Shown here one piece after another: positions 11,971-24,129 of a stretch of 64,000 bases of DNA. Below the pieces are notes generated by a model. That model was not told where the DNA came from, did not search any database, and saw nothing but the letters and a program-made list of their open reading frames with translations. Numbering within the stretch: the first letter of the stretch is position 1; each line of letters begins with the position of its first letter. The position numbers and the translations under genes are program-made. The stretch is from Scolanthus callimorphus (taxonomy: Eukaryota; Cnidaria; Anthozoa; Actiniaria; Edwardsiidae), in the NCBI GenBank assembly GCA_033964015.1, contig CM066912.1, forward strand, positions 29,350,532 through 29,414,531, in the 5' to 3' direction.

Positions 11971-12350
11971 TATTAAGGCCAAGTAAAAAATAAACATGTT
12001 TATCGCCCAGAGCTTTCCAAAAAAGTGTCCATGCGGCCCTTTTTATTTTTATTTATTATTTCTTTTTGCTCCTTGTTTGTGCCTTGTTTTATTGGTTTAT
12101 GCCATATTTTGTGTACAAAATGACTACGACTGTTTCATAAACTATTCTTAAGGGCAATCTATGTTCATATAAAGCATTTCCATATCATAAAAGCCACATT
12201 TCAAAAGAGCAGTTTCTAACCGCTTGTGACGTTTGACTTCGTCTTAGAGACAATTTGTGGAAAGAAAAAAAAGGATGCGGCTCCAAAAAAAAAACGCCAT
12301 GCGGGCGGGGACGATAAACATGATTCCTTTTTTTTACTTGGCCTAATATA
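11971..12350. mobile_element. TIR element (380 bp)
   Basis: TATTAAGGCCAAGTAAAAAA at the left is inverted with small differences at the right, and both arms carry ATAAACATGTTTATCG-type sequence and a ATGCGG block. It is non-coding. Confidence 0.75.
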
Positions 12351-12691
12351 GAATTTCATGTTCTTAAATTTTCGTCAATTTGAGCTGATAATCACGCTAA
12401 TCTAAATTTTAACGAACTACGCTTTGGCCTTCCCAATAACTCTTCTATCTAGTATCTTGATTCTTGGTATTAATCAGCATTCGTTTGATTGTTCTGGACT
12501 GAAAAGAAGCGTTCCTCGTGCAAGCTCAATAAGTAACCTCGAAACGTCCAATTAAAATTTCTACCTAAACTAGTACTGTACTAACAGATTGATCTGAAGA
12601 GATAGACGCGTTACACTCCCCGTAGAAGAAAGCAAATGAAGGCGTTCAGGACGACAGGGCGCGGTACTTTATGATTGTTCCAGACCTCGAG

Positions 12692-14476
12692 CTTAAGGTG
12701 GATCGACCCAGTAATTTTGCACCCATGCCAACCAATTTTGAACCCTTCATATAAACACAGGTTGATTTCTGTCGCGCAGCCAATATAACACACATGCTAC
12801 CAATAGACTGAAATACATGTCAGTGCAAAAGTTTTTGAGATCGGAGTTAGTATCACGTGACAATAGGGCCACGCCTATTTCTACTCTCAGCCCAGTTTCA
12901 GGCTGTAACGACATTTTTTCCAAAAATGCTCCACGGTACCTCGAGATGGAGAGGTTGCCTCCGCGTATTACCGAAGTTTGATTAAATTCTACAAGCCCGA
13001 TTTGAAGATATTTTAGGATTTATAAATCATGGCTAAAATTTATGTAAAATTCAATGAATTGAATAAATATGTCAGAGTTTGGTACTTAATGGTTATAAAT
13101 TGAAGGCTTTTATAGTTCAATCTATTTGTAATTGTTCAAGGAAGGTCATGCTTTTGATTAAAATTAAATATTATTTTGCGATTTCGAAAAATTTAGAAAT
13201 ATACGTATCAACATAATTCCTCCACACATCGGCTCAACACGAAATTTGGGCCTACTTTCACGAAATTTGGTCTGATTTTAAAAATCGTAGTTTTTTTCGC
13301 TCCAAAATTTTGGACGACTCCAATCGATCAATGTAAAGTTTGTCTCCAACGTTTCATATCAATTGAAATCCTCTAAGGATGTCAACTGGGGGCGCAAAGA
13401 TCGGTAAATATTGGATAGATTTCTGTAGTTTCTACTCTGGGATTTGCTATTGTTCCCCGTTCAGCACAAAATCGAATTCCAATGGAGCGCACGTGGGCTT
13501 GTCCTTGCTCGGCTAGTCTCGATGTATGATAATTTTCTTAGGTTTTTCGGTCTTTTGTTATGCATTTAATTACCATATGTCGGGGACCATTCGGAGAGCA
13601 GTCACCCGCGAATATCAACGTGTTCCGCATTGGAATTCGATTTCGTGCCGAACGAAGAACAAAAGCTAGTCCCTAAGCAGAAACTACACGAGTCCATCCA
13701 ATATTTACCGATCTTTGCGTCCAAAGTTGATGACCATAGAAGATTTCAATTGATATGAAACGTTGGAGACAAACTTTACATTGATCAATCGGAGTCGTCC
13801 AAAAATTTGAAGTGAAAAAAACTACGATTTTTCAAATCAGTCCGAATCGGAGTCGTCCAAAAATTTGAAGTGAAAAAAACTACGATTTTTCAAATCAGTC
13901 CGAATTTGGTGAAAGTAGGCCAAAATTTCGCAGTAAGCTGATGCGTGGGGCCATTATGTTGATAGTTACATTTTTATCCTTTTCGAAATCGAAAAGAGAT
14001 ATTTAATTCTAATAAAAAGCATGACCTTCCTTAAACATACACAAATAGAATGAGCTATAAAAACTTTCAGTTTATAACCATGAAGTACCAAACTCTGTCC
14101 TGTTAATTCATAACACTGGATTTTACATAAATTATAGCCCTGATTTATAAATCCTAAAATATCTTCAGATCTGGCTTGTAGAATTTAGTCAAACTTCGGT
14201 TACACGTAAGCAATCAGTCAATCTCGAGGTACCGTAGAGCATTTTTCGAAAAAATGTCGTTACAGCCTGAAACTGGGGTGAGAGTGGAAATAGGCGTGGC
14301 CCGATTGTCACGTGATACTTACTCCGATCTCCCCAATTTTTGTACTGACATGTATTTCAGTCTATGGGTAGTTTGTGTGTTATATTGGGTGCGCGATAGA
14401 AATCAACCTGCTTTTATATGAGAGGTTCAAAATTGGTTGGCATGGGTACAAAATTACTGGGTCGATCCACCTTAAG
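12692..14476. mobile_element. Large foldback element, 1,785 bp with arms of about 0.8-0.9 kb
   Basis: The left arm starts CTTAAGGTGGATCGACCCAG and the right arm ends in the exact inverse. The arms mirror each other through blocks such as GTTTCAGGCTGTAACGAC and ATTGATATGAAACGTTGGAG, down to a unique core of about 120 bp (13496-13617). Arm identity is high but not perfect. The right arm alone carries a 57-bp tandem duplication (13790-13846 and 13847-13903). No transposase frame is present, so it is a non-autonomous foldback element or an inverted duplication. Confidence 0.88.
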
Positions 14477-15031
14477 GTATGATCAAAAGCTCATGGTATA
14501 ATAAATACACCTATTTCGGAAAAGTTTGCACCATTATAGCTTCCTGTTGTATGGGAGAAAACAAGAAGAACGAAATTCTCATGTTTACAAAGTACAAAAA
14601 AGTCTCTCGAGTGATGTGTTTTAGAATCATTTGGCATAATCAACGTGATACAATTTTGCGAACGAGCAGCCTTTACTTTTGCCGATATCCACTCCACTAG
14701 TGGCGAGATGCGGGAAATACACTACTCAGGTACTGGTCTTGTGGCTATAACTCGTGCTGGCCGGTAAATTATCCCAACCCCCCTTGGGATAATAAATTGT
14801 ATCTTTTAGGGGATAAAATACTGGAAGACCACGCCCAGATTGGTATCTTGGCGTCAAATTTCATTTGTCCGAGCATCCCTCGATTGATAGATATTTTTAT
14901 TCGGCTTCGTATGCTCATCGAGTACATGGAACATTGCCAAATAATCATGCTAGGGAAAGGGTGGACTGAGCGAGAAGCAGTCAAAGACAAGCAGTCAAAG
15001 ATCTCTACTGATAAGACTTTTCCGAGTTTCC

Positions 15032-16221
15032 ATGGAAACACCAACAACTCAAATTAACAAGAATGGCGATGTCTATGACATGTCATATCAACACAAGAAG
15101 CCTATCTTTAATTCACCCAAATTAAGGCCTGATTGAATGTTTTTAAAGGCGTGGCCGTATGGACCCATGCCTTAAGTCACCTGAGAACCCTTAATTTTCC
15201 CTATTGTTCAATGCTCTCGCCGCTTGACGCTTTAGTTTCTATGGGATATAGGGGACGCATCGTGTACGAGGGATTACCCAAAGATCCAAGTATTTTAAAA
15301 TATCCCTGGCCGAAGCGTGACACTGGATATAACAGACAAATCTGGAGCAGTTTCTATAATGATTTATATACTAATGACTCTATTATAGTATGGGTAGATT
15401 CCGATTCTGCCCTGGGTGTGCCTGTCACAAGATCCATGATCTATAACGGTGAAAAACTACGTGCGGTAGGTACGGATTGTACCAAGTTTAAAGGTTTTGT
15501 CCAGCAGTGTTTAGGGAGCGTCGAGAAGTCGCTAGGTGTACCGTGGGTGGCGGATTTTATGTTGCACTTCCCTATCTACATCTACAGCAGCACGTTTAAA
15601 AATTGTAGGGAACATCTAATGGCAAGATATGGCACTCAAAATTTTGACGACGCCTACCGGAACTTTAGTCGCCTTGGATTTATCTGCCCCGTCACGACGG
15701 TCCTGAATTATGCTTGGCATTTTGAGAGGGATCGTTACGAGTGGAACTTGAAATTATGCGGTGGCTCTCTGCAGGAGTTTAATAAAAGGTTTTCAGTTAA
15801 TTCCAGTGTTAGGCCGGGAGATATAAAGATATTAATGAATGAACCCCAAGGGAGTATTCATACAGGAGAGGAGGGAACCGCTTACATGTCTGCTCAGCTC
15901 ATCGTTGCAAGCTACTGCTTGTCCCATTCATTCAAAGATATGGAGTTTTGCAAGAACAAAACTGGAATATCTTTGAACACGCTAACCACGCTCATGAAAT
16001 ATCCTTATGTGCCCAATCCGTGTAAGTGTAACGCAACTATCGCAGAGTGCCAAGGAATACTAAGCCGTCATTTCAACGACGTGTCGCGAGAGATTCGAAA
16101 CCAAGAGAGAAGAATGGAATGGAGTGATGTTGAAGCTGTTGAAAAGATTGTAAAGGACAACAACTTGACGTGTCCAGCGATACATAATGGACGTCCTGAC
16201 GGTCTTATACCTGGCCTCTAA
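15032..16221 (+). CDS. Uncharacterised intronless gene, possibly glycosyltransferase-like; one apparent frameshift
   Basis: I do not recognise a named orthologue. From ATG 15032 a frame of 34 codons (METPTTQINK...) stops at TGA 15134, but a frame continuing from 15133 (LNVFKGVAVW...) runs 362 codons to TAA 16219-16221. One missing T in cctgattgaatg would join them into about 396 residues. Features seen: IIVWVDSDSALG, a hydrophobic strand followed by an acidic DSDS motif like the DxD metal site of nucleotide-sugar transferases; VPWVADFMLHFPIYIY; several Cys; NxS/T sites; and a charged C-terminal helix. No signal peptide or membrane segment is obvious. DUF6492-like transferases are a possible comparison, held weakly. 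No introns are seen. The stop codon coincides with the edge of a MITE, and a 1.8-kb foldback lies 550 bp upstream. Confidence 0.6.
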
Positions 16222-16501
16222 AAGCCGGTTTTTGTTGCATTTGGTCGCGGCGATCCTGACGAGTATGCAAATCTAGTGCGATTTCTTTGTTTTCTTTTTT
16301 TCAAATCTCATCAAGTTGAAAAGAGATTCCAATTGAATATGTTTGAAAATCCGCGACATCACGTGACAAAAAATCGTGGCAGATCACACAGTGTTGCCAT
16401 AGTTTACAATAGTGATTTTGAGTATATGTGCGAGAAAAAATCGCCGCGACTCGCGCGATTGCCAAAAGTGCAGCAAAAATTGCAAGTGTAGACGGGTCTT
16501 A
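16219..16501. mobile_element. MITE of the TA-AAGGCC family, copy 1 (abuts a stop codon)
   Basis: It aligns along its length with the copy at 56805-57085: tttgttgcattt, then a block near GCGATTTCT, a run of T, tcaaatc.catcaagtt, and an end reading aagtgtagacgggtctta. A short deletion removes part of the left end. The TA expected as target duplication is the start of the TAA stop of the upstream gene. Confidence 0.78.
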
Positions 16502-16895
16502 AAAGTGATCATTTATATGTTTGGGCTTTTGTTTACAAGGTGATGGTAAATACATAAGATTGTAAATAAAGTAAAGAGCCAAGTCGCGATTCTTAGCCAA
16601 TCGAAAGCAAGAAAACGCAAAAACAAATCTTCAGATTTACTTTTTCACAGTTTCATTTGATTAAAACTGTCGAGGTTTTTTGTATTTCCAAATTAGGCTA
16701 CGGAAAGAAACTCGACGAGAACCTCCTGTGATAATTAACCGAAATATAGCTCACAATGAAACTTTCATTTCTCATAGAAAATCCATCAGAGCACGTCCAT
16801 ATTAGTCAATCTGCCAAGATTCATAGCAAAACGTTTTAGTAAATTGCGACAATGAGAGTTACAAAAGTTTTAATAAGATGTCATTGTATGATTAT

Positions 16896-17071
16896 TAGCC
16901 TGCTAGCCGGCTCTCCAGTTGTTTTTTTCGGATATTTTATATTTTGGCGCGCGGGATTCCTTAAAATATCCGAAAAAAAACACTGCCCGAGAGTTCCGCG
17001 ACACAGGAATCCCGCGCGCCCAAAAAATAAAATATCCGAAAAAAACCACTGGAGAGCCGACTAGCAGGCTA
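16896..17071. mobile_element. Foldback MITE with TAGCCTGC termini and 9-bp target duplication, copy 2
   Basis: The 176-bp palindrome begins TAGCCTGCTAGCCGGCTCTC and ends in its near-exact inverse. The direct repeat tatgattat flanks it at 16887-16895 and 17072-17080. The interior repeats TATCCGAAAAAAA and CGCGCGGGATTCC in both orientations. Confidence 0.88.
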
Positions 17072-17205
17072 TATGATTATCAAATAAAGTAGTTTACAGG
17101 TGCGAAATATATGCGTGGTATGCCTTCCATGCACTCCCTTTCTGACGGCCCAACATAAAGCGGATTTCATTTCACCACCGAAAGGAAAGCCAGACTTGAT
17201 TTTAG

Positions 17206-17612
17206 TAAAGCCGGGGAAATATGAGGCACAAAATCCCTCAACTTGTCGCGCAGCATTGCTGCCTTGCAAGTCTAATGTTTGTTGCTCGTGTTTACATCAA
17301 ATTCACAACTTGTCGCGCAACATTTTGTTTTGATGATCACACATGCGAGAACAAGGCGAATTTGGCCCCTTAGCACCTCATTTCTATTGACTAATCAACT
17401 TGAATTGTAGGCAAAATGTGGCGCGACAAGTTGCGTTTTTGATGAAAAATGAGCAACAAAGCCAGTATTTGTGTCTCAAAGTAGACCCGCGCTCTACTTC
17501 GCGCAACAAGTTTTCACAACCTGCAACAAATGTTTTTGTTGTGGCGCGAGATGAAAAACGAGCAACATCGAACATCAACTTGCAACGCAACAATGTTGCG
17601 CGACAAGTTGAG
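17206..17612. mobile_element. TIR element rich in ACTTGTCGCGCAAC, copy 1
   Basis: The left end TAAAGCCGGGGAAATATGAG is followed by cCTCAACTTGTCGCGCAACAT. The same 18-20-base CAACTTGTCGCGCAACA motif recurs several times in both orientations through the element. The complete copy is at 57083-57532 and an interrupted one at about 36275-37366. It is non-coding despite some open stretches. Confidence 0.8.
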
Positions 17613-17976
17613 TGATTTTTTTTGAGCAGATTTCAGATAACTATCGAAAACTAAATGCAAATACAATATCACTAGTCATTCAGGAGTGGAAGCCATTCAA
17701 CAACAAATAACATCAGGAGGCGAAGTACCGCCATCCCAGCACTAGCGTAAGCTAAATTATAAGTACTTGTATTGGGGAGTAATTTTGTTAAGTATTTTAA
17801 GAAGTCACCCCTAGGGACGCCACTGTGAGCCCATGCCAGTATTTTATGGAAGTTAGTAAACACTTTGGGATGGGGGTCAAATGCAGTGACCCCCCTAAGT
17901 TTTCGTGATAGCCCAAACCCCAGCCCCCGCCCCCTATTTGAACTAGTGGAAGATATTTGACAAAATATAAAGCGTC

Positions 17977-17997
17977 TGTCTGTCTGTCTGTCTGTCT
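17977..17997. repeat. (GTCT)n microsatellite
   Basis: About five uninterrupted GTCT units are present. Confidence 0.85.
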
Positions 17998-18210
17998 ATT
18001 TGACAGAGAAAAGACGCCTCTGCTAGCAGGGAACCTCTGAATTTGATAAACGGATTTCATGTCAAGCATGAAAATAGATGAACAATCCATTTTTTGTGTG
18101 TATAATAAACAAAGTAGGTTTTATCCTTAATGCGCGCCGCAAATTAAAAAAATATATTAGTATCCATCATTTGTGAAGCGCGGCCCGAAAATGACGAATT
18201 TCAATTTTTA

Positions 18211-18346
18211 TAATATACAGGGCAAAATTACTCGATGCTGATTGGCTAACGGCGAAGGTATTTTTTTCTTTTTGAGTGCAAAATTACTTCGCACACGTCC
18301 GAATACGTGCAGTCAACACGCGCGCTGAATTTTGCCCTTTTATATC
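18211..18346. repeat. Short TIR element
   Basis: ATACAGGGCAAAATTACTCG at the left is approximately inverted as GCTGAATTTTGCCCTTTTAT at the right, and the inner blocks GCAAAATTACTTCG are related. It is non-coding. Confidence 0.55.
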
Positions 18347-18352
18347 ATAAAC

Positions 18353-20740
18353 ATGTAAGACGGCTCGGGCAATTTTGGAAAAAAAATTGAAAACACTCGT
18401 GAAATTGATCCCTAACAAGAAAACAGCCCGTGACGCTAGAAGACTCAACCTGAGTTCCCCCTTCCATAAACTTCTGATTTACATTACTAATGACCTCCCT
18501 TCAGGAAAGACCACCTGCCCCATACCGAAATAAATGAAGTGAGCCCCAGAGCCTTTCTTGTATGTTTTGCACTGGTCTCCCTGACTTTGGTGGAGAAAAT
18601 GACGCCGTGTGTCGTGTGAGTCAATCCGGCTCTCATCTGTCTAAGTCCGAAGAACCCGCTAAAATTGAAAACGCCAAGCCTATTACACAGAAAAAACCAT
18701 TTGACTTCGGAATTGTTTGTATGCTTATCAGCTTATCATATCTCAGTAAAGGGAAGAGAAGAAACAGGTAAAGTAAAATTGTTCTAAGAACTTTTTAGTT
18801 TATCATAGGATTTTTTTTGAGAATTTCATTCATGGCTTAGCGTGCGCTCTGTTGGCAGTGCCAGTGGTGTAAGTTTGTTCAAACTTGAATGAAAATTGTT
18901 CTCAGCTCAAATCTTTCGAATTAAAATTATCCCTGCACAAATCAGTAAGTAAACTGTAATAGAACCATTTAGGTTTGGATGTCTATGGTACTTTCGGCTG
19001 AGGGAAATGAGTTCTTTTATAGTTTATGTGGGAGATTTCAACATGACCGCGATGGCGGCTTTGTCCCTCGCTGAAAAAAATCGCTTGAATTAGAACTTAG
19101 CCAAAGGTGAATCTTTTCCAACAAAAACACGCCCACTAAAGAGATTTCCTTCTTCTCTTCGGGTTTGTGTCCTTCGTTTTGCGATACAGTGTCAGGATTT
19201 ATACTTAGAGAATATTATTGTGATTATTCATGGCTTTGCTTTGTGTAAATATGTCACTCATTTCGCCTTAAGCAATTTGTTTACGTAAGCTGAATGAAAT
19301 TTTCTCACCTTAAAGCTTTCGGATAAGAATTGTCCCTGCACATTCCTGCAAGTAATCTGTGACAGAAACATTTAGGTCAGAATGACTATGGTGCTTTCGG
19401 CTGTGCGAACTGAGTTCTTTTTTAACTCGTGGCTTGTTGCGTAGCAACAGCCAAAGAGTTATCGTGGTGACTCGATGTCACTCGCTCACTCGCTCACTCA
19501 CTCACTGGATCACTCCTACGTTAGCACAATATTAGCATAATTTATGCTGAAGTCATCCAACGGGACCCTCGAGTTGCGGGACCATACGAGCTATCTGTGG
19601 GACATGGCGTGACTAAAATGTGGGGTGTTACCTATCTTTGCAAAAAAATGGTTTGTTTCAATTCGGTACTTTTTTAGTCATCTCAAAGCCTACACTGTGT
19701 AAGGATTTTGATCCGAGCAAACCCAGGTGCAGGGGGTTACAAAACGTGGGAAAATGAAAAGTACACTACCAATGACGTCATTAGCGCATGCGCAAAGATC
19801 TAATTGGTTTAAAAACGTTACTGTCTAGTTATTTCAAAACCTACATTTAACGAGGACCTTCATGAAGCAAAGCCAACGTACTTAGTGCAGGGTTATGAAT
19901 GCAGGGGGTGTTTAATTCACATTTCCCAGAAATCCAAATCCCATTTTAGTGCATCATCTGCACACAAAAATAGGAACCCCATTCCCCCGAGGCAACTCAA
20001 CAGCAAGAAGAAAATACAACGCGCGGGGGCAACAATTCGTGGTAAAAACAAGGACCAACGACCGACCTGCTCCCCCCTAAACCCCCTCTATACCACAGGG
20101 AACCCAAATCTAGCAATATATAGCGGGGGAGATCTGGGTTCTAGAATGCTTTTCCTTCTCTCTCGATGGTTCGTTCTATTCGCGGAAATTCGACTGATTA
20201 TGATGGCTGTTTTCTCGAAATACCAAGAAGGAATAACCAAGTCAACACTCGTGAACTCATAAGCGATTTATCAAGTAGATCTGATCGTGTTTGCAGTTTG
20301 GATAAAGACAGATAAACGTTCGCACCTCAGCAAGATAAGATCAAGCACGAGTCCTGCGATCAGGGTCAAACTTCCTTTTGGGAGGTTTATGACGTTGGAC
20401 TGTTTTGTTGCTTATAAAGCTACGGATAGCACTATTAGAAAATTACACAGAGACAGCAGAACAAAGGTAGGCATGATTTTCATTATCAAACATCGTATTG
20501 GATCAGCAATTTCGGGCATATTTTAGTATTACCATCTGGTAGCAAACAGATTTAACTGAATACAAGGATCATGAGCTTAGGCGCCCTGTGATACAATAAA
20601 AGGAAAATTACAGTGGCTTGAACATTTTATTTTCTCATGTTAAAAACAATGTTACTCTTGCTGTACTTGTCTCCTTGTCTCTCGAAAATAATACTCATAT
20701 TTCTTCACGTCTCTATTTACATGTAATATCCTCTATAAAA
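18353..20740. other. Intergenic stretch, no gene recognised
   Basis: Open stretches at 18562-18771 and 19885-20262 show no family resemblance. A pair of diverged direct copies of about 70 bases occurs near 18953-19020 and 19358-19425 (shared GACTATGGTGCTTTCGGCTG-type block), and part of the adjacent sequence recurs near 22905-22970. The block at about 19432-19520 has a GTTGCGTAGCAAC palindrome and CTCGCTCACT repeats. Confidence 0.5.
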
Positions 20741-21137
20741 ATTACAGTGGTACCTCTATATTAAGCAGCCACCTTCAGGACCGAACCAAGTGCCGAAATG
20801 GAGGTACTTTGCTTAGGGACTGGTCATAAATTAGGGGGGAGGGCTGGTGCAAATATGGGAGGGCCTCTAATTTTCATGCAGGTGAAAAGGGAGGGGTCAA
20901 CAAATTTGGTGCAAATGATAAAGAGAGGGTCATTATTCTTTTCGCAAATGTTGTTAGGGCAAGACAGGGCCGTCCCTGTAAATTGGTTGTCATGGAAACA
21001 TCAAATGTCAAAGTTTTGCTAGTACTAGAATTAACATTGATGTAAAGTTTTGTTACTGTAGCTATTTTCGTTTCTGAGATATTTGCAAAATACTTTTCTG
21101 TCCAGATCTGAAAACCTGAAAATTGGTTTAGTCAAAA

Positions 21138-21633
21138 AAATTGCTGTTCTTGGGATATAGTACATTTTTATGAGAATATCACAATTTACCCAGCTAACAG
21201 AGGGCTTCACAATTCTTTGTTGTAAGTATATGTGCACATACAGTGGTACCTCTATTACAGCTGTTTCAGGTAGCACACGACCCAGCACGTTCAAAACATT
21301 TTTGGCAGTTGGTTTTTTCTGCGACATCAATCAAATCGCCTAGTGCAGTGAATTGGCTTCTGTCGCGACATGTCTCGCAAGGGAAGCCAAACAAATGCAC
21401 TGGGGAGGGATTTGATTGGCTCACACGGATTGCATTGATTGACAACGCAGAAAATCCAACTGCCAAACTCCAAGAATCTGACAACGGCGAAGTCGCGTGT
21501 TACCTGAAACAGCTGTAACAGAGGTACCACTGTGTGTGCACATATACTTACAACAAAGAATTGTGAAGCCCTCTGTTAGCTGGGTAAATTGTGATATTCT
21601 CATAAAAATGTACTATATCCCAAGAACAGCATT
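21138..21633. mobile_element. Foldback element with nested CAGTGGTACCTCT termini
   Basis: The outer arms start GCTGTTCTTGGGATATAGTA (21143) and are mirrored at 21612-21631. Within them lie CAGTGGTACCTCTATTACAG (21241) and its inverse near 21514-21533. A related single terminus occurs at 20747. The termini resemble TA-targeted pogo/Tc1-type ends, which is only a suggestion because no transposase is present. Confidence 0.8.
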
Positions 21634-21659
21634 TTGTGGGACTCCCATAAATCAGACAC

Positions 21660-23040
21660 AAATACTTTGAGGTAATGGCATAGCTGTCAACTCACCCGCA
21701 TTAGGCGGGTGTCACAAGATTTTGAAGCCTGTCACCCGCATAATGTTTGCGAAAATGTTCATACATTTACTGTAAATCACCCGCATTGTCACTCACATGA
21801 CTTTTCATACATTTACTGTATTTACCTGTCAATCTCAAGATTTTTGACAAAGTGGGGTTGACTGGTATGTAATGGGCACAGGCAGTCACCACTGAAATTA
21901 ACTACTGCATCACCCAAATCTTTCCCAATAGGTTAAGATTGCAATAGGTGCAATCCAGCCAGCTAAAATCTGACTCATTTCTCTTTCTAATTCAAGGCTC
22001 ATCCATTCCTGTGAAGTGGTCTACACAACAGCTGAAGGGCAGAGCACTTTATTGTTCGCTTGAGGTGACAACTATATAATACACACCCAGAAAAAGAACA
22101 CACGAATACTAGAGGAGGAAAACCCAATACAGCTCCAAATTCTGCTGTATGGTTGACTGCTATGCATGGCTTAATCTGCTATGACTTATGTGCACTGTTT
22201 CAAAAACTGTAATGCAACTTCCAGAATTAGCTTTAAAAATTAGCCTAAAAAATTGTGCCCAAAGCAACAAAAGCAAAGGCAATATTGAGATCTGGGATCT
22301 TAACAACTGACAGCAAAATGCTACAAAAAAGCCAAACCCAATTCAAGTCTGATTGACTAACACTGTACTTTTTTGCTCTGCTTTGTATGAGAACTAAACT
22401 GTATAATTGCAAATGCCTGCATAACATGTATGGCAGTTGTTGCATAACTAAACAATGATATAAAGTGTTATCGTAATGACAATATGCTTTAGGGTATACC
22501 GTGTGCTTCTGACCCATTTTGAAACACTTGGCAATAAATTAGATGCTACTTTCTAGTTGATCGTTCTAATAGCAACAGGGAAAACATTCAGGTAGTTGTA
22601 ATTCAAGCTAATACATGTGTCAAATACTGCAGCAATGCATTTGTTGACTTAAAAGAAGAGATATGTTTGTCACAAGTACAGGTGACAAAGAACTACAAAA
22701 ATGGTGTGACATATGATTGTTCCTAAAAAAATGTCTTAATGGTATTTTAGGGGCTACATCGTTTTGGTGTCAGTTAGAGGTCAAAATTGTTTTCTCGTTG
22801 AGCACTCTGCCCGAAAATATTTTTTAACGACTAATTTCCAAAAGTTTTTTAAAGGAAAACAGCCACGAGTTTGCCTATGGCATGCCTTTGATTAGTTTCT
22901 GTGGGAGATGATGGCAGTTTTGTCCCTCGCTTTAAAAAATCGCTTGAACTAGAACTTAGCCTTGTGAACTTTTTTGGCGGCAAAGCTTCAGGCCTAAGCG
23001 GAGTGAGTGCGCACGATTTAGCCAATCAGAAACGTTTGCA
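21660..23040. other. Intergenic stretch, no gene recognised
   Basis: I see short local repeats of a CACCCGCA / catacatttactgta block at 21690-21830 and a fragment related to 19027-19110 at 22905-22970. No coding exon, RNA gene or complete element is evident. Confidence 0.45.
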
Positions 23041-23049
23041 CAGACCCGA

Positions 23050-23783
23050 TTATAATTAAGCAATAAAAGTACTTTCCGCGTGCTCTCTGCAACACGAGGG
23101 GGATGTTGGGAGAACTGATCAAAACTTGAAAGACAAGAGCCGAAGGCGAGTGTCTTTCAAGTTTTATCAGTTCGACCAACATTCCCCGAGCGTTTGTAAG
23201 AACCAGAGAGCACACAGAAAGTATTTTTATTGCTTTTAGAAAATAAGTGAAATAACATACACACGCGCGACAGCGTTGCGTGACAATCGTGTTTCTCAGG
23301 TCTCTTACAAACACGCTTTTTAACCAATCAGAATGCGCACATTCACAATACAACATAGGTGTTATTTCTAATTAAGCAATAAAAGTACTTTCCGCGTGCT
23401 CTCTGCTTTCTTACAAACACGAGGGGGATGTTGGGAGAACTGATCAAAACTTGAAAGACACGAGCCGAAGGCGAGTGTCTTTCAAGTTTTATCAGTTCGA
23501 CCAACATTCCCCGAGTGTTTGTAAGAAACCAGAGAGCACGCAGAAAGTATTTTTATTGCTTTTAGAAAATAACATACACACGCGCGACAGCGTTGCGTGA
23601 CAATCGTGTTTCTCAGGTCTCTTACAAACACGCTTTTTAACCAATCAGAATGCGCACATTCGCAATACAACATAGGTGTTATTTTCTAATAGTATTAATA
23701 GTATAAAATTGAAAGACACTCGCCTTCGGCTCGTGTTTGTAAGAAAGCAGAGAGCACGCGGAAAGTACTTTTATTGCTTAAAG
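23050..23783. repeat. Tandem foldback units of the CAATAAAAGTACTTTCCGCG family
   Basis: Two nearly identical units (about 23059-23365 and 23375-23690) each contain a palindrome. AATAAAAGTACTTTCCGCGT is mirrored by its inverse about 170 bp later, with GAAAGACACGAGCCGAAGGC and its inverse near the centre, followed by a GCGCGACAGCGTTGCGTGAC tail. A partial inverted unit follows at about 23710-23783. A further full copy lies at 34182-34500, inside the downstream gene. Confidence 0.88.
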
Positions 23784-24129
23784 ATATATCAATTCACAAT
23801 AATAAGGTGATAATTTCTACTTACCATATGTTTTTCTAGCTTATTTCTTACCCTAAATTGTCAAAAAGTCGTCAAAACTTGCAGATTTGGGAGAGAAGCG
23901 CTGTCTGTTTGTGTGTAGGTAGGCCGCGAGGGCGCCATCTTTGTTTTGGTTCCCAGGTTCCCGGAAATACCTACACAGGAAGCCCGCGTCCGTACACGAG
24001 TATCCGGATAGATGTCCGCAACTTTTTCTTTCCGGATACGGCTGTCGTCCGTGCATGCAAGGGACGCGAATTTGCAGACATCTACATCTAATTTATTGAT
24101 AAAACCAATTCCGGTATCACATCAGTATA

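Noticed and set aside
14797..15057. 86-codon open frame just upstream of the 15-kb gene
   Set aside because: It is in the same frame as the main body but separated by several stops. The alternative frame from ATG 15032 joins the gene with only one missing base, so this stretch was not treated as its 5' end.
18562..18771. 69-codon open frame in the intergenic stretch
   Set aside because: Its composition is plausible, but I see no homology, splice context or neighbours that would support a gene.
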